DNA of 53,102 nucleotides from Thermoplasmatota archaeon (GCA_023489435.1 JAMDCA010000038.1:1-53102); one strand, 5' to 3'; shown: positions 15,975 through 26,147, numbered from the stretch's first letter. The notes: a model not told the origin generated them from the sequence alone. Program-made: numbers and translations.

Positions 15975-17942
15975 TTATTTTATTCCACCGTCCACAGGAA
16001 TCATTGCATCAGTGGTGGCTCCAAAAATTGAATCATCAAGCAGAGACATCATCACTCCAACCACGTGTGATGGAAGGACTTCCACGCCAAGCAGGTTCTG
16101 TGTCTTGTATTGCTCAACAGTCTGACCCTTTGCCTTGGCCCTCGATTCCAGGACTCCTCCCTCCCAGATCTTCGAGCCCCTGAAGACCTTATCCGGATTT
16201 ATGATGTTTGACCTTATCCTGTACTTTCCGCCTTCCTTGGCAACATAACGGGATAACTGGGCTGCAAATGCCTTGGTGGATCCATACATGGCCATTTCCA
16301 CCCCCGGATTTGTAAGGTTCTTACTGATATTGAAGACAAAAGCTCCACCAATGCCCTGCGTTTTCATTATCCTGAATGCATCCCTTGTGATCAGGAATGT
16401 GCCCCTGGAATTGACCTTGTACATAAGGTCCATCTCAGATACGCTAATGCTCTCCAGTGGGGCCGTTTTCAGTATTCCCGCATTGTTGAACACGTAATCC
16501 ACGCCTCCGAATTCCATGACAGTGCGTGCAATGGCCTCCTTTATCTGGTTTTCATCCGAAAGGTCTGCCTTGATTGGAAGGTTCTCCATTCCAGTTTCAG
16601 ATGCAATCTGCTTGCCTGCATCGGTTATGGAGGTATCTATATCCAGGGCTACCACATATGAACCACTCGCTGCAAGGCTGCGGAACGCTTCAAGGCCTAT
16701 GCCTGCCGCAGCCCCTGTGACTATGGCAACAGAACCCTGGAAATTGCCAGGAACGTGTTTTCTGAGCTTGGCTTCCTGAAAAGGCCAGTATTCCATCGCA
16801 TAGGATTCCTCCTTGCTGACGAATTCATGTTTTCCTAATTTGCGGCATTTTGCATTTACCGAAAATGAATGGACGGCGTCATCCATGATTATCTGCGCTT
16901 CGCGCTTTGTATTTGCCTGTGTGACTATTCCAAACCCGCGCACCACAATTACTGATGGGTTTGGATCATGTTCAGGGTAAGAAGCAGCATATCTTGAATG
17001 TTCATTGGCATACTTTTCCCTGTATCCTTTCAGAAGTTCGCTTATTTGGGCTATATCATGGACATAAAGAAAGTCATGCTTGGTTCTTATGAGCATATCA
17101 GTGGTTGTTGGGCCATAAGTGCAAAGTTCTTCCGCTTCAGATGAGCATGCAATTTCAAGTGCCCTTTCACCTGTGTTTACCTCAAGCACCTTTCTGGAAA
17201 TGCCGGAAACAAGGCCCCTGAGTTTTGGCAGAAACTCAGTCGCATCAATTGCCACTTTTTCGAATTTCCGGGAGAAAATAGGTCCTTTAATTTTTTCAGA
17301 TATGCCCTTTTCTGCTTTTGTTACGATGCCTATGTGTTTGGAGTATGATTCTTCTGCATCATCAGAATATGTAAAGAGCCCGTGTTTTCTCAGAACTATG
17401 CCATCAGCTTTCCTGATTTCATCCATACGCTCCAGAAGCGCTTTTGCCAGTTTGAATCCTGGCTGTATATATGGAACAACAACCACATTGCCCAGGATAA
17501 GGCGTAGATCTTCATCCTTGAGATCGGTGTTTGTAAGGGTTACAATTGAATCTGCGTGGGTATGGTCCACATATTTGAACGGAATAAATGCGTGCAGGAA
17601 AGACTCCACGCTTGGTGCGGGTTCATTTGGATTCAGCTTGCTTCTGCTGAGGTAATCCATCATGGTAAGGTCATCCATGGAACCGGTGTTAGCTGCGGCG
17701 AGGAGGTCAGCCATCCTCAGGCCGGTGAAGCCTTTCTCATCTATACTTGCAAGATCAGAACCGCTCCCTTTTACCATTAGAACTTCCAGCTTCCTGCCGG
17801 TGTGATCTTTTTCAGAAGTCTTGACTGATGTGTTTCCTCCGCCGTGGAGCACGAGCTCATTTTCTGCCCCAAGGAGCCTTGAAGAATAAACCCTTAAGCT
17901 TAAATCTCTGTTTTCCCGCGGTGAAGACCAACGTGGTTGCAT
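15975..17942 (-). CDS. Bifunctional class II aldolase / short-chain dehydrogenase
   Basis: 655 residues. The N-terminal part (about 1-400) is class II aldolase-like: NELVLHGGGNTSVKT, then VDHTHADSIVTLTN (zinc-ligand His pair) and VLRKHGLFTYSDDAEESY. The C-terminal part (about 405-655) is an SDR: VTGAAAGIG cofactor loop, NNAGIL, and YGSTKAFA giving the YxxxK catalytic pair. This is the rhamnulose-1-phosphate aldolase/lactaldehyde dehydrogenase (RhaEW-like) fusion type, which splits a sugar phosphate and processes the aldehyde. It faces the LsrF-like aldolase, suggesting a small sugar-breakdown locus. The substrate is not determinable. Confidence 0.9.
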   Translation of the reverse strand: MQPRWSSPRENRDLSLRVYSSRLLGAENELVLHGGGNTSVKTSEKDHTGRKLEVLMVKGSGSDLASIDEKGFTGLRMADLLAAANTGSMDDLTMMDYLSRSKLNPNEPAPSVESFLHAFIPFKYVDHTHADSIVTLTNTDLKDEDLRLILGNVVVVPYIQPGFKLAKALLERMDEIRKADGIVLRKHGLFTYSDDAEESYSKHIGIVTKAEKGISEKIKGPIFSRKFEKVAIDATEFLPKLRGLVSGISRKVLEVNTGERALEIACSSEAEELCTYGPTTTDMLIRTKHDFLYVHDIAQISELLKGYREKYANEHSRYAASYPEHDPNPSVIVVRGFGIVTQANTKREAQIIMDDAVHSFSVNAKCRKLGKHEFVSKEESYAMEYWPFQEAKLRKHVPGNFQGSVAIVTGAAAGIGLEAFRSLAASGSYVVALDIDTSITDAGKQIASETGMENLPIKADLSDENQIKEAIARTVMEFGGVDYVFNNAGILKTAPLESISVSEMDLMYKVNSRGTFLITRDAFRIMKTQGIGGAFVFNISKNLTNPGVEMAMYGSTKAFAAQLSRYVAKEGGKYRIRSNIINPDKVFRGSKIWEGGVLESRAKAKGQTVEQYKTQNLLGVEVLPSHVVGVMMSLLDDSIFGATTDAMIPVDGGIK

Positions 17943-18024
17943 GAATTGTGATGTTTCCAGATAATAATTAAATTCCGTCCAGAATCATAATCCTTCGATC
18001 GAGGAAAACAACCATTTGAAAATG

Positions 18025-18098
18025 CGCCCGAGCCGGGATTCGAACCCGAATCTGAGGCTCCGCAGGCCCCTAGGATATCCAGATTACCCCACTCGGGC
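18025..18098 (-). tRNA. tRNA-Arg (anticodon GCG)
   Basis: On the minus strand the acceptor stem GCCCGAG (18098-18092) pairs with CTCGGGC (18032-18026), discriminator G. The anticodon stem GGGGC/GCCTC encloses loop CTGCGGA, giving anticodon GCG. The T arm is CGGGTTCGAATCCCG. No CCA is encoded and no intron is seen. Confidence 0.9.
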
Positions 18099-18185
18099 AG
18101 GGTAAGTATAATCGTGCATTGATAGAAAAATGTTGGTTTGTTAGCCTCAAGGTTTAATCATTTACCGAAATATACTGAAGTAGAA

Positions 18186-19499
18186 ATGCCACTCCAGAAG
18201 GAATATGATATTGTCATCGTGGGAGCGGGGGTTCTTGGTTCCGCCCTTGCCTATGAACTCTCATTGACCTTTAGCGGAAGTATAGCCGTAATTGAGAAAG
18301 AGAACGGAGCAGGGCTGCATACTTCAACCAGGAATACTGGAGTCATACATCGCCCATTTTACCTGGAACCAGAAAAGAAGAAACTGTTTGCAGAGTCATC
18401 CCAGATTTCATACAGGATGTGGAAGGCACTTGCTTTGAAGCATGACCTTCCATGGAAAGAGAATGGCACTCTTGAGATTGCAACGAGGGAGAGTGATCTG
18501 AAAAGCATTGACTCCTATGCGAAATGGGCAATCAGCAATGGCATGAATGAAGAAGAGTTCAAGATCCTTGGAAGCAGTGAGTTGAAGGAACACGAGCCAC
18601 TGGTAAAGGGTTATGGCGCGATTTTGAGCATAACGGATGCATGTGTGGATTTTGGTGCATTTACTTCAAAGGTAATGGAACTTGCAAAGTCAAATGGGGT
18701 AGAGTTCATTTCCGAATCAAACGTAACTGATGTCAGGGAAACGTCTGATGGCGCCCTTATTAAAGTCAGGAATGGCGGGAACGAAATTTCACTCAAGGCC
18801 AAATTCGTGATCAACAGCTCAGGAGGAGATTCATTACCCATCGCCCACAGAATGCATCTGGCTAAAGAATATGCGGTACTGCATTTCAGGGGTGACTACT
18901 GGGTGGTAGGTGATAGTTACCCGGGTAAAATACGCAATAACATATACACGGTTCCCAGGCACAAGAAGTTTCCCTTTCTGGATCCTCACTTCATCCTTCG
19001 GTTCGCCGGAAGGAGGGAACTCGGCCCAAATGCGGCCCTGGTGGCAACACCTTATGACTATTCTGACCGGCCTGATTCCGGTTCATTAGTTTTAAAGCTC
19101 CTGGAGAAGCCAACTTTACCCAAGATTAAATTGCTCACGAATTCAGAATTTATCTCACTTGTGCGGAGCGAGTGGAAATCTTCCAGGTCAAAGGATGAAA
19201 TGGCAAGGCAGGTGAGGCAATTCATACCCGGGTTAGATACCTCATATATCACAGGAAAAGGGCTTTCCGGAGTTAGAAACTCTTTGATAGATTCAAGGGG
19301 TTTTGTACCTGAAGCCGTACTGGAACATTCCGATCACAGCGTACACATCCTCAACTACAATTCCCCGGGAGCCACTGGAGCACCGGCATTTGCCATGCAT
19401 GTTATACGCCTGCTGAAGGAATCAGGGAAGATCAGCCTGAAAGAAACAGACACACTCCGTACTTCAATCTGGAAAGCTGAAGTTGAGGCTTTGTTGTGA
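18186..19499 (+). CDS. FAD-dependent oxidoreductase, L-2-hydroxyglutarate oxidase (LhgO)-like
   Basis: 437 residues from the ATG at 18186. An in-frame TTG at 18138 would add 16 residues before the FAD fold and is less likely. The dinucleotide fold is DIVIVGAGVLGSALAYEL (GxGxxG at 13-18). TSTRNTGVIHRPFY follows, the DAO-family FAD contact with the LhgO-type signature. The C-terminal half contains KGLSGVRNSLID and YNSPGATGAPAFAMHV, typical of LhgO. It probably oxidises a 2-hydroxyacid and passes electrons to FAD. It is alone in its transcription unit. Confidence 0.85.
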   Translation: MPLQKEYDIVIVGAGVLGSALAYELSLTFSGSIAVIEKENGAGLHTSTRNTGVIHRPFYLEPEKKKLFAESSQISYRMWKALALKHDLPWKENGTLEIATRESDLKSIDSYAKWAISNGMNEEEFKILGSSELKEHEPLVKGYGAILSITDACVDFGAFTSKVMELAKSNGVEFISESNVTDVRETSDGALIKVRNGGNEISLKAKFVINSSGGDSLPIAHRMHLAKEYAVLHFRGDYWVVGDSYPGKIRNNIYTVPRHKKFPFLDPHFILRFAGRRELGPNAALVATPYDYSDRPDSGSLVLKLLEKPTLPKIKLLTNSEFISLVRSEWKSSRSKDEMARQVRQFIPGLDTSYITGKGLSGVRNSLIDSRGFVPEAVLEHSDHSVHILNYNSPGATGAPAFAMHVIRLLKESGKISLKETDTLRTSIWKAEVEALL

Positions 19500-19633
19500 T
19501 ATTTTGGTTTTGCTAGTTAAAGGTAAGATGTTACATCAGTCAATAAAATATTCACAAACATTAGAAAGTCCGGTACAGAGCCCCGTCAAGTAAGCGTTGT
19601 AAATTTATCATTAAATAATAGATTGTTATAGGG

Positions 19634-20872
19634 GTGCTATTGAGAGACAGACTTAAGGCTCTTTCTTTTACTTCGCTCGCGCATTTCGCCAACGATGGAA
19701 CAGCCTTGCTGTATCCAATCCTCATTACTTTTTATGAGAGCCTCCCAGGCGTTAATTATGCATATCTTGGGAGCATTGCCATAGTCTATAACCTGATTTC
19801 CGGAACCCTCAGCACACCTATCGGAAGATACGCAGACAGAACCGGGAGATATGGGGGTCTCCTCAGTGTTGGAATTGCCCTCCTGGGAATCGCCTCCATG
19901 ATTATGGCTATGCCTTTCCTGTTCCCTACAAACATACTGCCTTTCCTTCTTGTGGGAGCTGTGTTTATGGGAGCTGGTCAGGCATTTTACCACCCACTGG
20001 GAGCAACCGTTCTCAGAAATTCATATGGAATTGACGCCCCCAAGGCTATGGGCATCAACGGATCCTTTGGAAGCCTTGGTCGTGCTGTGATGCCAACTAC
20101 CGTGGGATTCATCATGCTTTTCTTCGGGGAATTCACCGGGCTCATGGTCTATTCGGCATACAGCTTCATAATGGCCCTTATTCTATACCTGGGCCTGAGC
20201 GAAGTAAGGGTCAGGAAACAGGTGTCCCGTGCTCCTGCGCCAGCAAAGGCCAAGACTACCCCCGTTAAGCTGTTTGGAAGCTCCTTCATGCCTTTCCTTT
20301 ATATTCTTACCCTGACCGTTTTCATCAGGTCCCTTTTCCTTTCTGGCACTTCCACATTTATTCCCGCATTTCTATCGTCAGAGTATGACAGCAAAGCCAT
20401 TGCCCTGACCATATTGCTTCTCAGTTACCTTATGCCAGTGGTGGGGCAGCCATTCTTTGGCATACTTACCACAAGAAAGGGCGGAAAGTTCACAGTAGTC
20501 GTTACCAACGTCCTCTCGGTGGCATTCTTTGGGTTCTTCCTGATTTCCGGAGTAAACCTCATATTCACCATACTTTCCTTCGGATTCTTCACTTTCTTTG
20601 CATACAGCGGCTTCCCGGTATTACTGGGATACGTTGGGCAGGTGGTACCCAAGGATGCACTGGGGCGTTCCAATTCCATTGTATGGGGCGTGGGGCAGAC
20701 AATTGGAGGGGCACTGGGAGCAGCAGTGATCTCAGCCTTCACAATTTTTGTATCTCTCCACACAGCCATTGATTATATGTTCATTTTCTCCATTGTGGCA
20801 CTGGCCTTCCTGCCATTCCTGCCCTCAAAGAAGTTGGTTGATAGTGGAAACGGAGATGCAACTCCATCTTAG
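19634..20872 (+). CDS. MFS transporter (fosmidomycin-resistance-like layout)
   Basis: 412 residues with about 12 transmembrane helices in two halves and a cytoplasmic linker near 195-210 rich in Ala, Pro and Lys. The GTG at 19634 and TTG at 19640 are both possible starts. The N-terminus reads SFTSLAHFANDGTALLYPIL, and IGRYADRTGRYGG is the MFS loop 2-3 motif; both fit the drug-efflux subgroup. Cargo unknown. The following gene begins 33 nt downstream and may be co-transcribed. Confidence 0.88.
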   Translation: MLLRDRLKALSFTSLAHFANDGTALLYPILITFYESLPGVNYAYLGSIAIVYNLISGTLSTPIGRYADRTGRYGGLLSVGIALLGIASMIMAMPFLFPTNILPFLLVGAVFMGAGQAFYHPLGATVLRNSYGIDAPKAMGINGSFGSLGRAVMPTTVGFIMLFFGEFTGLMVYSAYSFIMALILYLGLSEVRVRKQVSRAPAPAKAKTTPVKLFGSSFMPFLYILTLTVFIRSLFLSGTSTFIPAFLSSEYDSKAIALTILLLSYLMPVVGQPFFGILTTRKGGKFTVVVTNVLSVAFFGFFLISGVNLIFTILSFGFFTFFAYSGFPVLLGYVGQVVPKDALGRSNSIVWGVGQTIGGALGAAVISAFTIFVSLHTAIDYMFIFSIVALAFLPFLPSKKLVDSGNGDATPS

Positions 20873-20905
20873 TTCTTAAAATATGAATATGTAATTCAAC
20901 CAAAG

Positions 20906-21721
20906 ATGCCAGAGCTAATTGACCACCTTGGAAGGAAAGTTGAGCTCCCGGAAGAACCTCAGAGAATTATCAGTTTCAGCCCTGCGGTAACGGAGACGCT
21001 ATTTGAACTCGGGCTCGGGAGCCGGGTTGTCGGAGTATCTGCATTCTGTTCAAGGCCAAGTCAGACCTCCAAAGTACGCAAGGTTGGCAGTTATGGCAGT
21101 GCGAGAATGGAAGTCCTCCACGAACTGAAACCTGATCTGATCCTTACAGTATCCGGATTCCAGAAGGATTTCTCTGAAGCGCTGGCAAAGGAATTTCCCG
21201 TTTACTCCTTTGAACTCCCTTCATCTGTAGCCGGGATGGTAGATCTGGTTTCCAAAATAGGCATAGTAACCGGCAAGCGTGACGAGGCGAGATACATGGA
21301 GTTTGAGCTGTTGAAGTATCTTGGTTCCATAAGGAGAAGGCCAGCAATGTCTGGATACATTGAGATTGACCTTGGGGGACCGGTTAGCTTTGGTTCCTTG
21401 AGCTATATTACGGACGCGCTTTCCATCCTGGGTGTCAAATCAATTTATGCAGATAGTCCCAAGGAATGGGTTCAACCAGACCTTGATTTCGTCAGGCAGT
21501 CAGATCCAGATGTCATATTTTTCGAACCGAAAATGTACTCTAAATATGCCTCAGAGGACCTGAAAAAGCTCGTCGCATCAAGAGGCTGGGAACAAATGGG
21601 CGCAGTATCCAGGAACCATATTTTCGTATCACCTGGCCCTCTGGATTTTTTCGCCCACCACGGGCCTTCTTTCATTAGAGAGGTACTTCCCTGGGCTGTA
21701 AATAAACTGGAAGCCCTATAA
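20906..21721 (+). CDS. Cobalamin/iron-type substrate-binding protein lacking a signal peptide
   Basis: 271 residues of the BtuF/FhuD periplasmic-binding fold. It begins directly with DHLGRKVELPEEPQRIISFSPAVTETLFELGLGSRVVGVS, the family N-terminal lobe. HELKPDLILT and the C-lobe motif ARYMEFELLKYLGSI follow. The ATG start leaves no room for a signal peptide or lipobox, and no upstream in-frame hydrophobic segment is open. It therefore appears cytoplasmic, unlike transport-linked relatives. No ABC permease or ATPase is nearby. It may bind a corrinoid or other ligand inside the cell. Confidence 0.8.
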   Translation: MPELIDHLGRKVELPEEPQRIISFSPAVTETLFELGLGSRVVGVSAFCSRPSQTSKVRKVGSYGSARMEVLHELKPDLILTVSGFQKDFSEALAKEFPVYSFELPSSVAGMVDLVSKIGIVTGKRDEARYMEFELLKYLGSIRRRPAMSGYIEIDLGGPVSFGSLSYITDALSILGVKSIYADSPKEWVQPDLDFVRQSDPDVIFFEPKMYSKYASEDLKKLVASRGWEQMGAVSRNHIFVSPGPLDFFAHHGPSFIREVLPWAVNKLEAL

Positions 21722-21813
21722 ATATAAAAATTCGAGTTTCGCAACACATATATTAAAATACCAATTGATAATTTGCGGTAGTCTTCTATACAGACAAAAG
21801 GAAGTAATAGAAA

Positions 21814-22293
21814 ATGGAAGAGACGACCAAAATAAAAGACCTTACACCAGAGTCCAGGAGAGTAAATGTCCTGGCCAAGGTTGTTAGCAAAGGCGAGCCC
21901 AAGCAAATACAGACCAGATTTGGAGAAGAAAAATCCGTAACAGAGGTCTACATTGGAGACGATACCGGGAAGATCATACTTTCTCTTTGGGGAGAGCAGG
22001 CCGGCCAGGCATCAGAAGACAAAACCCTCTACATCGAGAATGGATACATTTCACTCGTTAGAGGCCACATGAGACTTAACGTGGGTAAATACGGCTCACT
22101 GAAGGTTGCAGAGGAAGAAATCTCAGAAGTCAACGAAGAGCTTGACATGAGTGAAGCCGAGCACGAGAACACCTTCAGAAGGAGACCCTTCAACAGCGGT
22201 GGCGGCGGAGGAGGAAGAGGCGGCCGTGGCGGATTCTACAACAACAACCGCAGCGGTGGAAACAGGCCCCCTAGAGACGACTTTAACGATTAA
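21814..22293 (+). CDS. Single-stranded DNA-binding protein, OB-fold with Gly-rich tail
   Basis: 159 residues. One OB fold (about 8-105) begins IKDLTPESRRVNVLAKVVSKGEPKQI, a crenarchaeal/Thermoplasma-type SSB start, with SVTEVYIGDDTGKIILSLWG as the central strands. A flexible tail follows, rich in Gly, Arg and Asn (about 125-150), ending in the acidic motif RDDFND, as in bacterial and Sulfolobus SSB where the tip recruits partners. A TATA element (near 21747) lies upstream. A hairpin terminator lies just past the stop, and a convergent DNA ligase follows. Confidence 0.9.
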   Translation: MEETTKIKDLTPESRRVNVLAKVVSKGEPKQIQTRFGEEKSVTEVYIGDDTGKIILSLWGEQAGQASEDKTLYIENGYISLVRGHMRLNVGKYGSLKVAEEEISEVNEELDMSEAEHENTFRRRPFNSGGGGGGRGGRGGFYNNNRSGGNRPPRDDFND

Positions 22294-22320
22294 ACACCTA
22301 TAACAATTTTAAACAAAACA

Positions 22321-22337
22321 ATGGCTTAAAAAGCCAT
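22321..22337. terminator. Hairpin between ssb and the DNA ligase gene
   Basis: ATGGCTT and AAGCCAT form a perfect 7-bp stem with a 3-nt loop. A CTTTTTT run lies shortly downstream on the plus strand and A-rich sequence lies on the other side. It sits exactly between two convergent genes and may act in both directions. Confidence 0.55.
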
Positions 22338-24088
22338 CAACCAACTTTTTTCTGACTATAGTACATTTCGAGGATTTCCTCAGTGCTTGTAGCATCTTCA
22401 GCGGTTTTATCGTCCCTCCACCTGCCTGTGAACCTTGGGAACCTGATAGCTAGCCCTGCATCTTTCTCGACCTTGCCGAATGCACACGAATGGACCGGGC
22501 TAACCGTTATTTCCGCACCGATGATTTCTAGTACAACTTTTGGGTCAAACCACACATCAGGGGTGAGCCCACTTTCCACTCTTGCTGGTTTCTTGCTGTT
22601 TACATGTTCTGATAGCTTTGAGGGCAATCCGAATAAGACATCATCTGTGAAACCGGTGCCAAGTTTGCAGGTAGACTCAAAAATGTCCTTATCCTTGTTA
22701 TATGAAGCCATCAGTAGCGCCCCGTATGTTCCTTTGCGCCTACCATGCCCGCCAAAAGCTCCTATGACTACAAGGTCAAGGGTGTCTTCAAAGGCGGACT
22801 GGTAATCGCGCTTCACCTTAATCCACAACCATCCTCTTGCCCCAGCCCTGTATATGGACTCGCCAGAAACATTCTTGGCCACAAGTCCCTCGCAGCCCGA
22901 ATTGATGGCTTCATTGAAAAAATCATTGATTTCGTCCGGGCTTGAAGACAGCAACATGGTTGCACATTTGAAATCATCACTTTCAGTGAAAAGCGACTGG
23001 AGTACTTTCCTTCTCTCCAGGTATGGCACTTTGTTGAGTGCCCTTCCATTCAAATAAAGTATATCGAACAGGAAAACTACTACCGGTATTTCCTCGACTT
23101 TGGATTTCAGGTCATACTTTCTGCCCCTTCTCTGAGAGACCATCTGAAATGGGTACAATTCTCCTGTTTCAGAATTGTATGGAACCGCCTCCCCGTCAAG
23201 GATGCACGATTCAAGTTTGAAATTCTGGAGAGCATGTTCCACTATATCAGGGAAGTTCGATGTGGTTTCCTCGGAGCCACGTGAGAATATCTTCACGTTT
23301 CCGTCCTTTATGTGGATCTGGGTCCGCATGCCATCATACTTATATTCAAATGCTGCCCTGCCTCCCATTTTTTCAAGGATATCCTTTATTTCCGGCAGCC
23401 TCTCTGCAAGCATAACTTTTGCAGGGATCATGGGCGTAGGGCCAGTCTGGAGCACCTTGTCAAGCTTTCCCTCACGCAGGAGCTCAGCAATTTCTCCAAG
23501 ATCGGGATGGAAATTGTAAGCCTCATCTATTTCATCGGAGTTTTCCTTATTGGCAAATGCAAGCACCACTGCATCCAGTATAGTGGCATCTGAAACTCCC
23601 AGCCTCAACTTTCCAGTGATGATCCTTGTTATGTACATACCCTCTTCTGGTGTGGCATTCAGGAGCAGGTCCTTGTAAATGCCTATCTTATTCTTGATGC
23701 TGCCTTCACCCTTGATTCTGGCCAGTTTGGTAAGTTCGTCATAAACATAATCAACGCTCAGTTCATTTGCAAAAAGGGCATTCTGCGTTTTCTTTTCAGA
23801 AATCAGCTTGGCGACAGTCCCAAGGTCGCCTTCCTTTATGAAAAGGGCTTCTATTTCCTCTTCCTTCTTCCCCGAGATAGAGGAAAGGGCCTTGATGATA
23901 AGCTTATTTGCAATCCCCAGTTCAAGCCCTTCGTAGTCCGGGAGCAACTTTCCCTGGGTCAGGTAAACAAGTTTTTTAAGGTCCTTACCTGCCGCTTTTA
24001 GAAGTCTCACAAGGATGTCCGTGAGTTCAAGCCTCTTGGTGGTGTTTGACATCTCCGAGAACCTTTGGGAGACCTCCAGAAAATTCAT
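22337..24088 (-). CDS. lig: ATP-dependent DNA ligase
   Basis: 583 residues, full length for archaeal LigI-type. An N-terminal DNA-binding domain (about 1-200) is followed by the nucleotidyltransferase domain with motif I EYKYDGMR (adenylated Lys 250), motif III-like [10 protein letters not shown], motif IV EGLVAKN and motif [11 protein letters not shown]-terminal OB domain ends with [14 protein letters not shown]. It seals nicks in replication and repair. It is probably co-transcribed with the upstream MFS gene (23-nt gap) and truA. Confidence 0.95.
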   Translation of the reverse strand: MNFLEVSQRFSEMSNTTKRLELTDILVRLLKAAGKDLKKLVYLTQGKLLPDYEGLELGIANKLIIKALSSISGKKEEEIEALFIKEGDLGTVAKLISEKKTQNALFANELSVDYVYDELTKLARIKGEGSIKNKIGIYKDLLLNATPEEGMYITRIITGKLRLGVSDATILDAVVLAFANKENSDEIDEAYNFHPDLGEIAELLREGKLDKVLQTGPTPMIPAKVMLAERLPEIKDILEKMGGRAAFEYKYDGMRTQIHIKDGNVKIFSRGSEETTSNFPDIVEHALQNFKLESCILDGEAVPYNSETGELYPFQMVSQRRGRKYDLKSKVEEIPVVVFLFDILYLNGRALNKVPYLERRKVLQSLFTESDDFKCATMLLSSSPDEINDFFNEAINSGCEGLVAKNVSGESIYRAGARGWLWIKVKRDYQSAFEDTLDLVVIGAFGGHGRRKGTYGALLMASYNKDKDIFESTCKLGTGFTDDVLFGLPSKLSEHVNSKKPARVESGLTPDVWFDPKVVLEIIGAEITVSPVHSCAFGKVEKDAGLAIRFPRFTGRWRDDKTAEDATSTEEILEMYYSQKKVG

Positions 24089-24110
24089 GCCTTAATATCT
24101 GGACATTCTA

Positions 24111-25319
24111 TTAAACATTGATTTCTGTAACCTTTGGCTTTCCTCTCATCTCCGATCGCATATAGAACCCTGCAGCAGCACATGCCAGCCCCAGGGCGCC
24201 AAGAAATATCCATGAACTTTCGAAACCCCTGTAATAAGCAATTAATGTAAAAACCGCGGGAGAGAAGGCCCCTATGATGTTCTGGACAAAATTGACAAAT
24301 GATAGGGAAAAGGAAACCATTCCTCTGTCAGGTGTCCTTTCCACCACCAGTGTGTACAGCATGCTAAGAGAATTTACAGTGAGAATTCCAAGCACGGCCA
24401 TCAGTGCCACCAGGAGATAGTATTGCTGCACAAATGCAACCATCATTGTCAGCACTGCCAGGAGGACCGTTGATCCAAGGAAAAGAATGATTCGCCTTCT
24501 GACTACACCGAAGATGTACCCGCCCAGGGCTCCTCCCAGGAATCCAATCATCAGGTAAATGGTGCCCAGGGTACTTGCATAGTTAGCTGCGAGATGCAGA
24601 TGTGTTTCTGCATAGTAAACAAACAGCTGCCCGACTACTGTCTCAGTGAGGATGCCCGCCAGGGCTATTATGGGCAGAAGCCAGATTATTGGAGTGCGCA
24701 GCACATCTCCAGCTCTCCTGAAAATATTTACCCTGTTCTCCGGATCAGGTTTGTAAGCACGAAGGGCATAGAGATTTTCTGCTGCCAGGAACAGCATCAC
24801 TGCACCAGCAAAGAATAGCGGAGGCCTCCATCCAAATATCTGGTCAAGGAAATTCCAACCAATTATGCCCATGCCTCCGCCAAGGTTGAATGAACCATTG
24901 AACAACCCCACGTAAAAACTGTACCTGTCCCTTGGCACTATATCTGCCAGAAGACCCAGAGCAGGCGAGAAGAAAAGTGCAGACCCAATGCCTGCAAAAA
25001 GCCTGAAAGTGAAGAGCTCAAAGAGATTCTGGGACATTCCGGTTAGGACTACAGAAGCCCCAAGTATACTTATTCCCAGAACTGATGTGAACCTGTTCCC
25101 TATTCTTGAGGCCAGAAGCCCTCCAACCATCTGGAATGTTGACAAACCAATGTAAAAGGCCGTAGTTATTACACCGAGCTGTACAAGCTGCAGCTTAAGG
25201 TCATGTGAGATATAAGTGAGGCCCGGTGCAATATTAAACCAGTTCAGTGCATAAACAGCCCTGGAAGCATTTATAGAGCCTGCCTGAAACCGGTAACCCA
25301 CGTTCCATCTGATGCCCAT
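24111..25319 (-). CDS. MFS transporter
   Basis: 402 residues, about 12 transmembrane helices. Loop 2-3 reads GGLLASRIGNRFTS, and helix 4-5 reads RLFAGIGSALFFSPALGLLADIVPRDR, both usual MFS features. Cargo unknown. It sits between truA (21-nt gap) and the DNA ligase, so it probably belongs to their operon, although the functions look unrelated. Confidence 0.85.
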   Translation of the reverse strand: MGIRWNVGYRFQAGSINASRAVYALNWFNIAPGLTYISHDLKLQLVQLGVITTAFYIGLSTFQMVGGLLASRIGNRFTSVLGISILGASVVLTGMSQNLFELFTFRLFAGIGSALFFSPALGLLADIVPRDRYSFYVGLFNGSFNLGGGMGIIGWNFLDQIFGWRPPLFFAGAVMLFLAAENLYALRAYKPDPENRVNIFRRAGDVLRTPIIWLLPIIALAGILTETVVGQLFVYYAETHLHLAANYASTLGTIYLMIGFLGGALGGYIFGVVRRRIILFLGSTVLLAVLTMMVAFVQQYYLLVALMAVLGILTVNSLSMLYTLVVERTPDRGMVSFSLSFVNFVQNIIGAFSPAVFTLIAYYRGFESSWIFLGALGLACAAAGFYMRSEMRGKPKVTEINV

Positions 25320-25339
25320 CTTGTATTATTAGTTGAGGA

Positions 25340-26116
25340 TTATTTTGTCAGAGAAGTAAAATTTTCCATTACATCGGTTCGCAAGTTCTGTTGCGAAAGC
25401 ATGGATCGGAACTGCTTCTTCTTGGAAAGGCTTATTCCATCAGTGAAATCAATTTCCCCGTACACCATGTCCTTCAGGATTAGCCCTTCCGGCTCCATGA
25501 GTTTCGGATACTTTTCATCGAGGGAAAATGGATCCTGCTGGTTTTCAGAAAATGACTGTTCCAGCGCATATGCCGTTATGTATCGTATCTGGTTCCAGAG
25601 GAAACTCCTTGCTTTGTAGTCAATGTATATCATGTTTCCCCTACTGCCAATAGATATGGAACTTATGGTCCTCACGGGGTTGCGGCCATCCATCCGGCAG
25701 AAGTTGCGGAAATCATGCTGACCCCGGAATGCACTTAAAGCCATTCTCAAAAATGGGCCTGCCTCCCCTTTTTGTACAAGGTACCTGTAAGTTTTGTAAT
25801 CACAATACCTTGGGTTGAAGTTTTCCCCTACGATTGCATAACTGTGGAATACCATACCCGGGATCTTTCCGTTGAGTATTCCGAGAACCATGGATGGTTT
25901 TCTGTCTGTATCCACCACAAATGCATTAGAGACTGCTGATACGCCTCGGTCCGTCCTTGCAGCACATTGAATATTCTCTGATATTTTCTCTCTGTGGAGT
26001 ACCCTGAGAATGCAATCCTCCACGCTGTTATGGCCGTTCCCCCTCTGGAAACCTGTAAACTGCCATCCGAAATATCCAAACTTGATTAGGAGCCGCAAGC
26101 AATTGGTTAATAACAA
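25340..26116 (-). CDS. truA: tRNA pseudouridine synthase A
   Basis: 258 residues from a TTG at 26116. A TTG at 26098 is an alternative that would fit a leaderless message from the TTAAATA element just upstream. The catalytic Asp is in CAARTDRGVSA (D56 in this numbering). FNPRYCDYKTYRYL and GQHDFRNFCR are also TruA motifs. It modifies U38-40 of tRNA anticodon arms. It is divergent from the flavoprotein gene at 26148 and heads the truA-MFS-lig group. Confidence 0.93.
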   Translation of the reverse strand: MLLTNCLRLLIKFGYFGWQFTGFQRGNGHNSVEDCILRVLHREKISENIQCAARTDRGVSAVSNAFVVDTDRKPSMVLGILNGKIPGMVFHSYAIVGENFNPRYCDYKTYRYLVQKGEAGPFLRMALSAFRGQHDFRNFCRMDGRNPVRTISSISIGSRGNMIYIDYKARSFLWNQIRYITAYALEQSFSENQQDPFSLDEKYPKLMEPEGLILKDMVYGEIDFTDGISLSKKKQFRSMLSQQNLRTDVMENFTSLTK

Positions 26117-26147
26117 GGATATTTAAGATTGGTCTGTTTTCCAGAAT

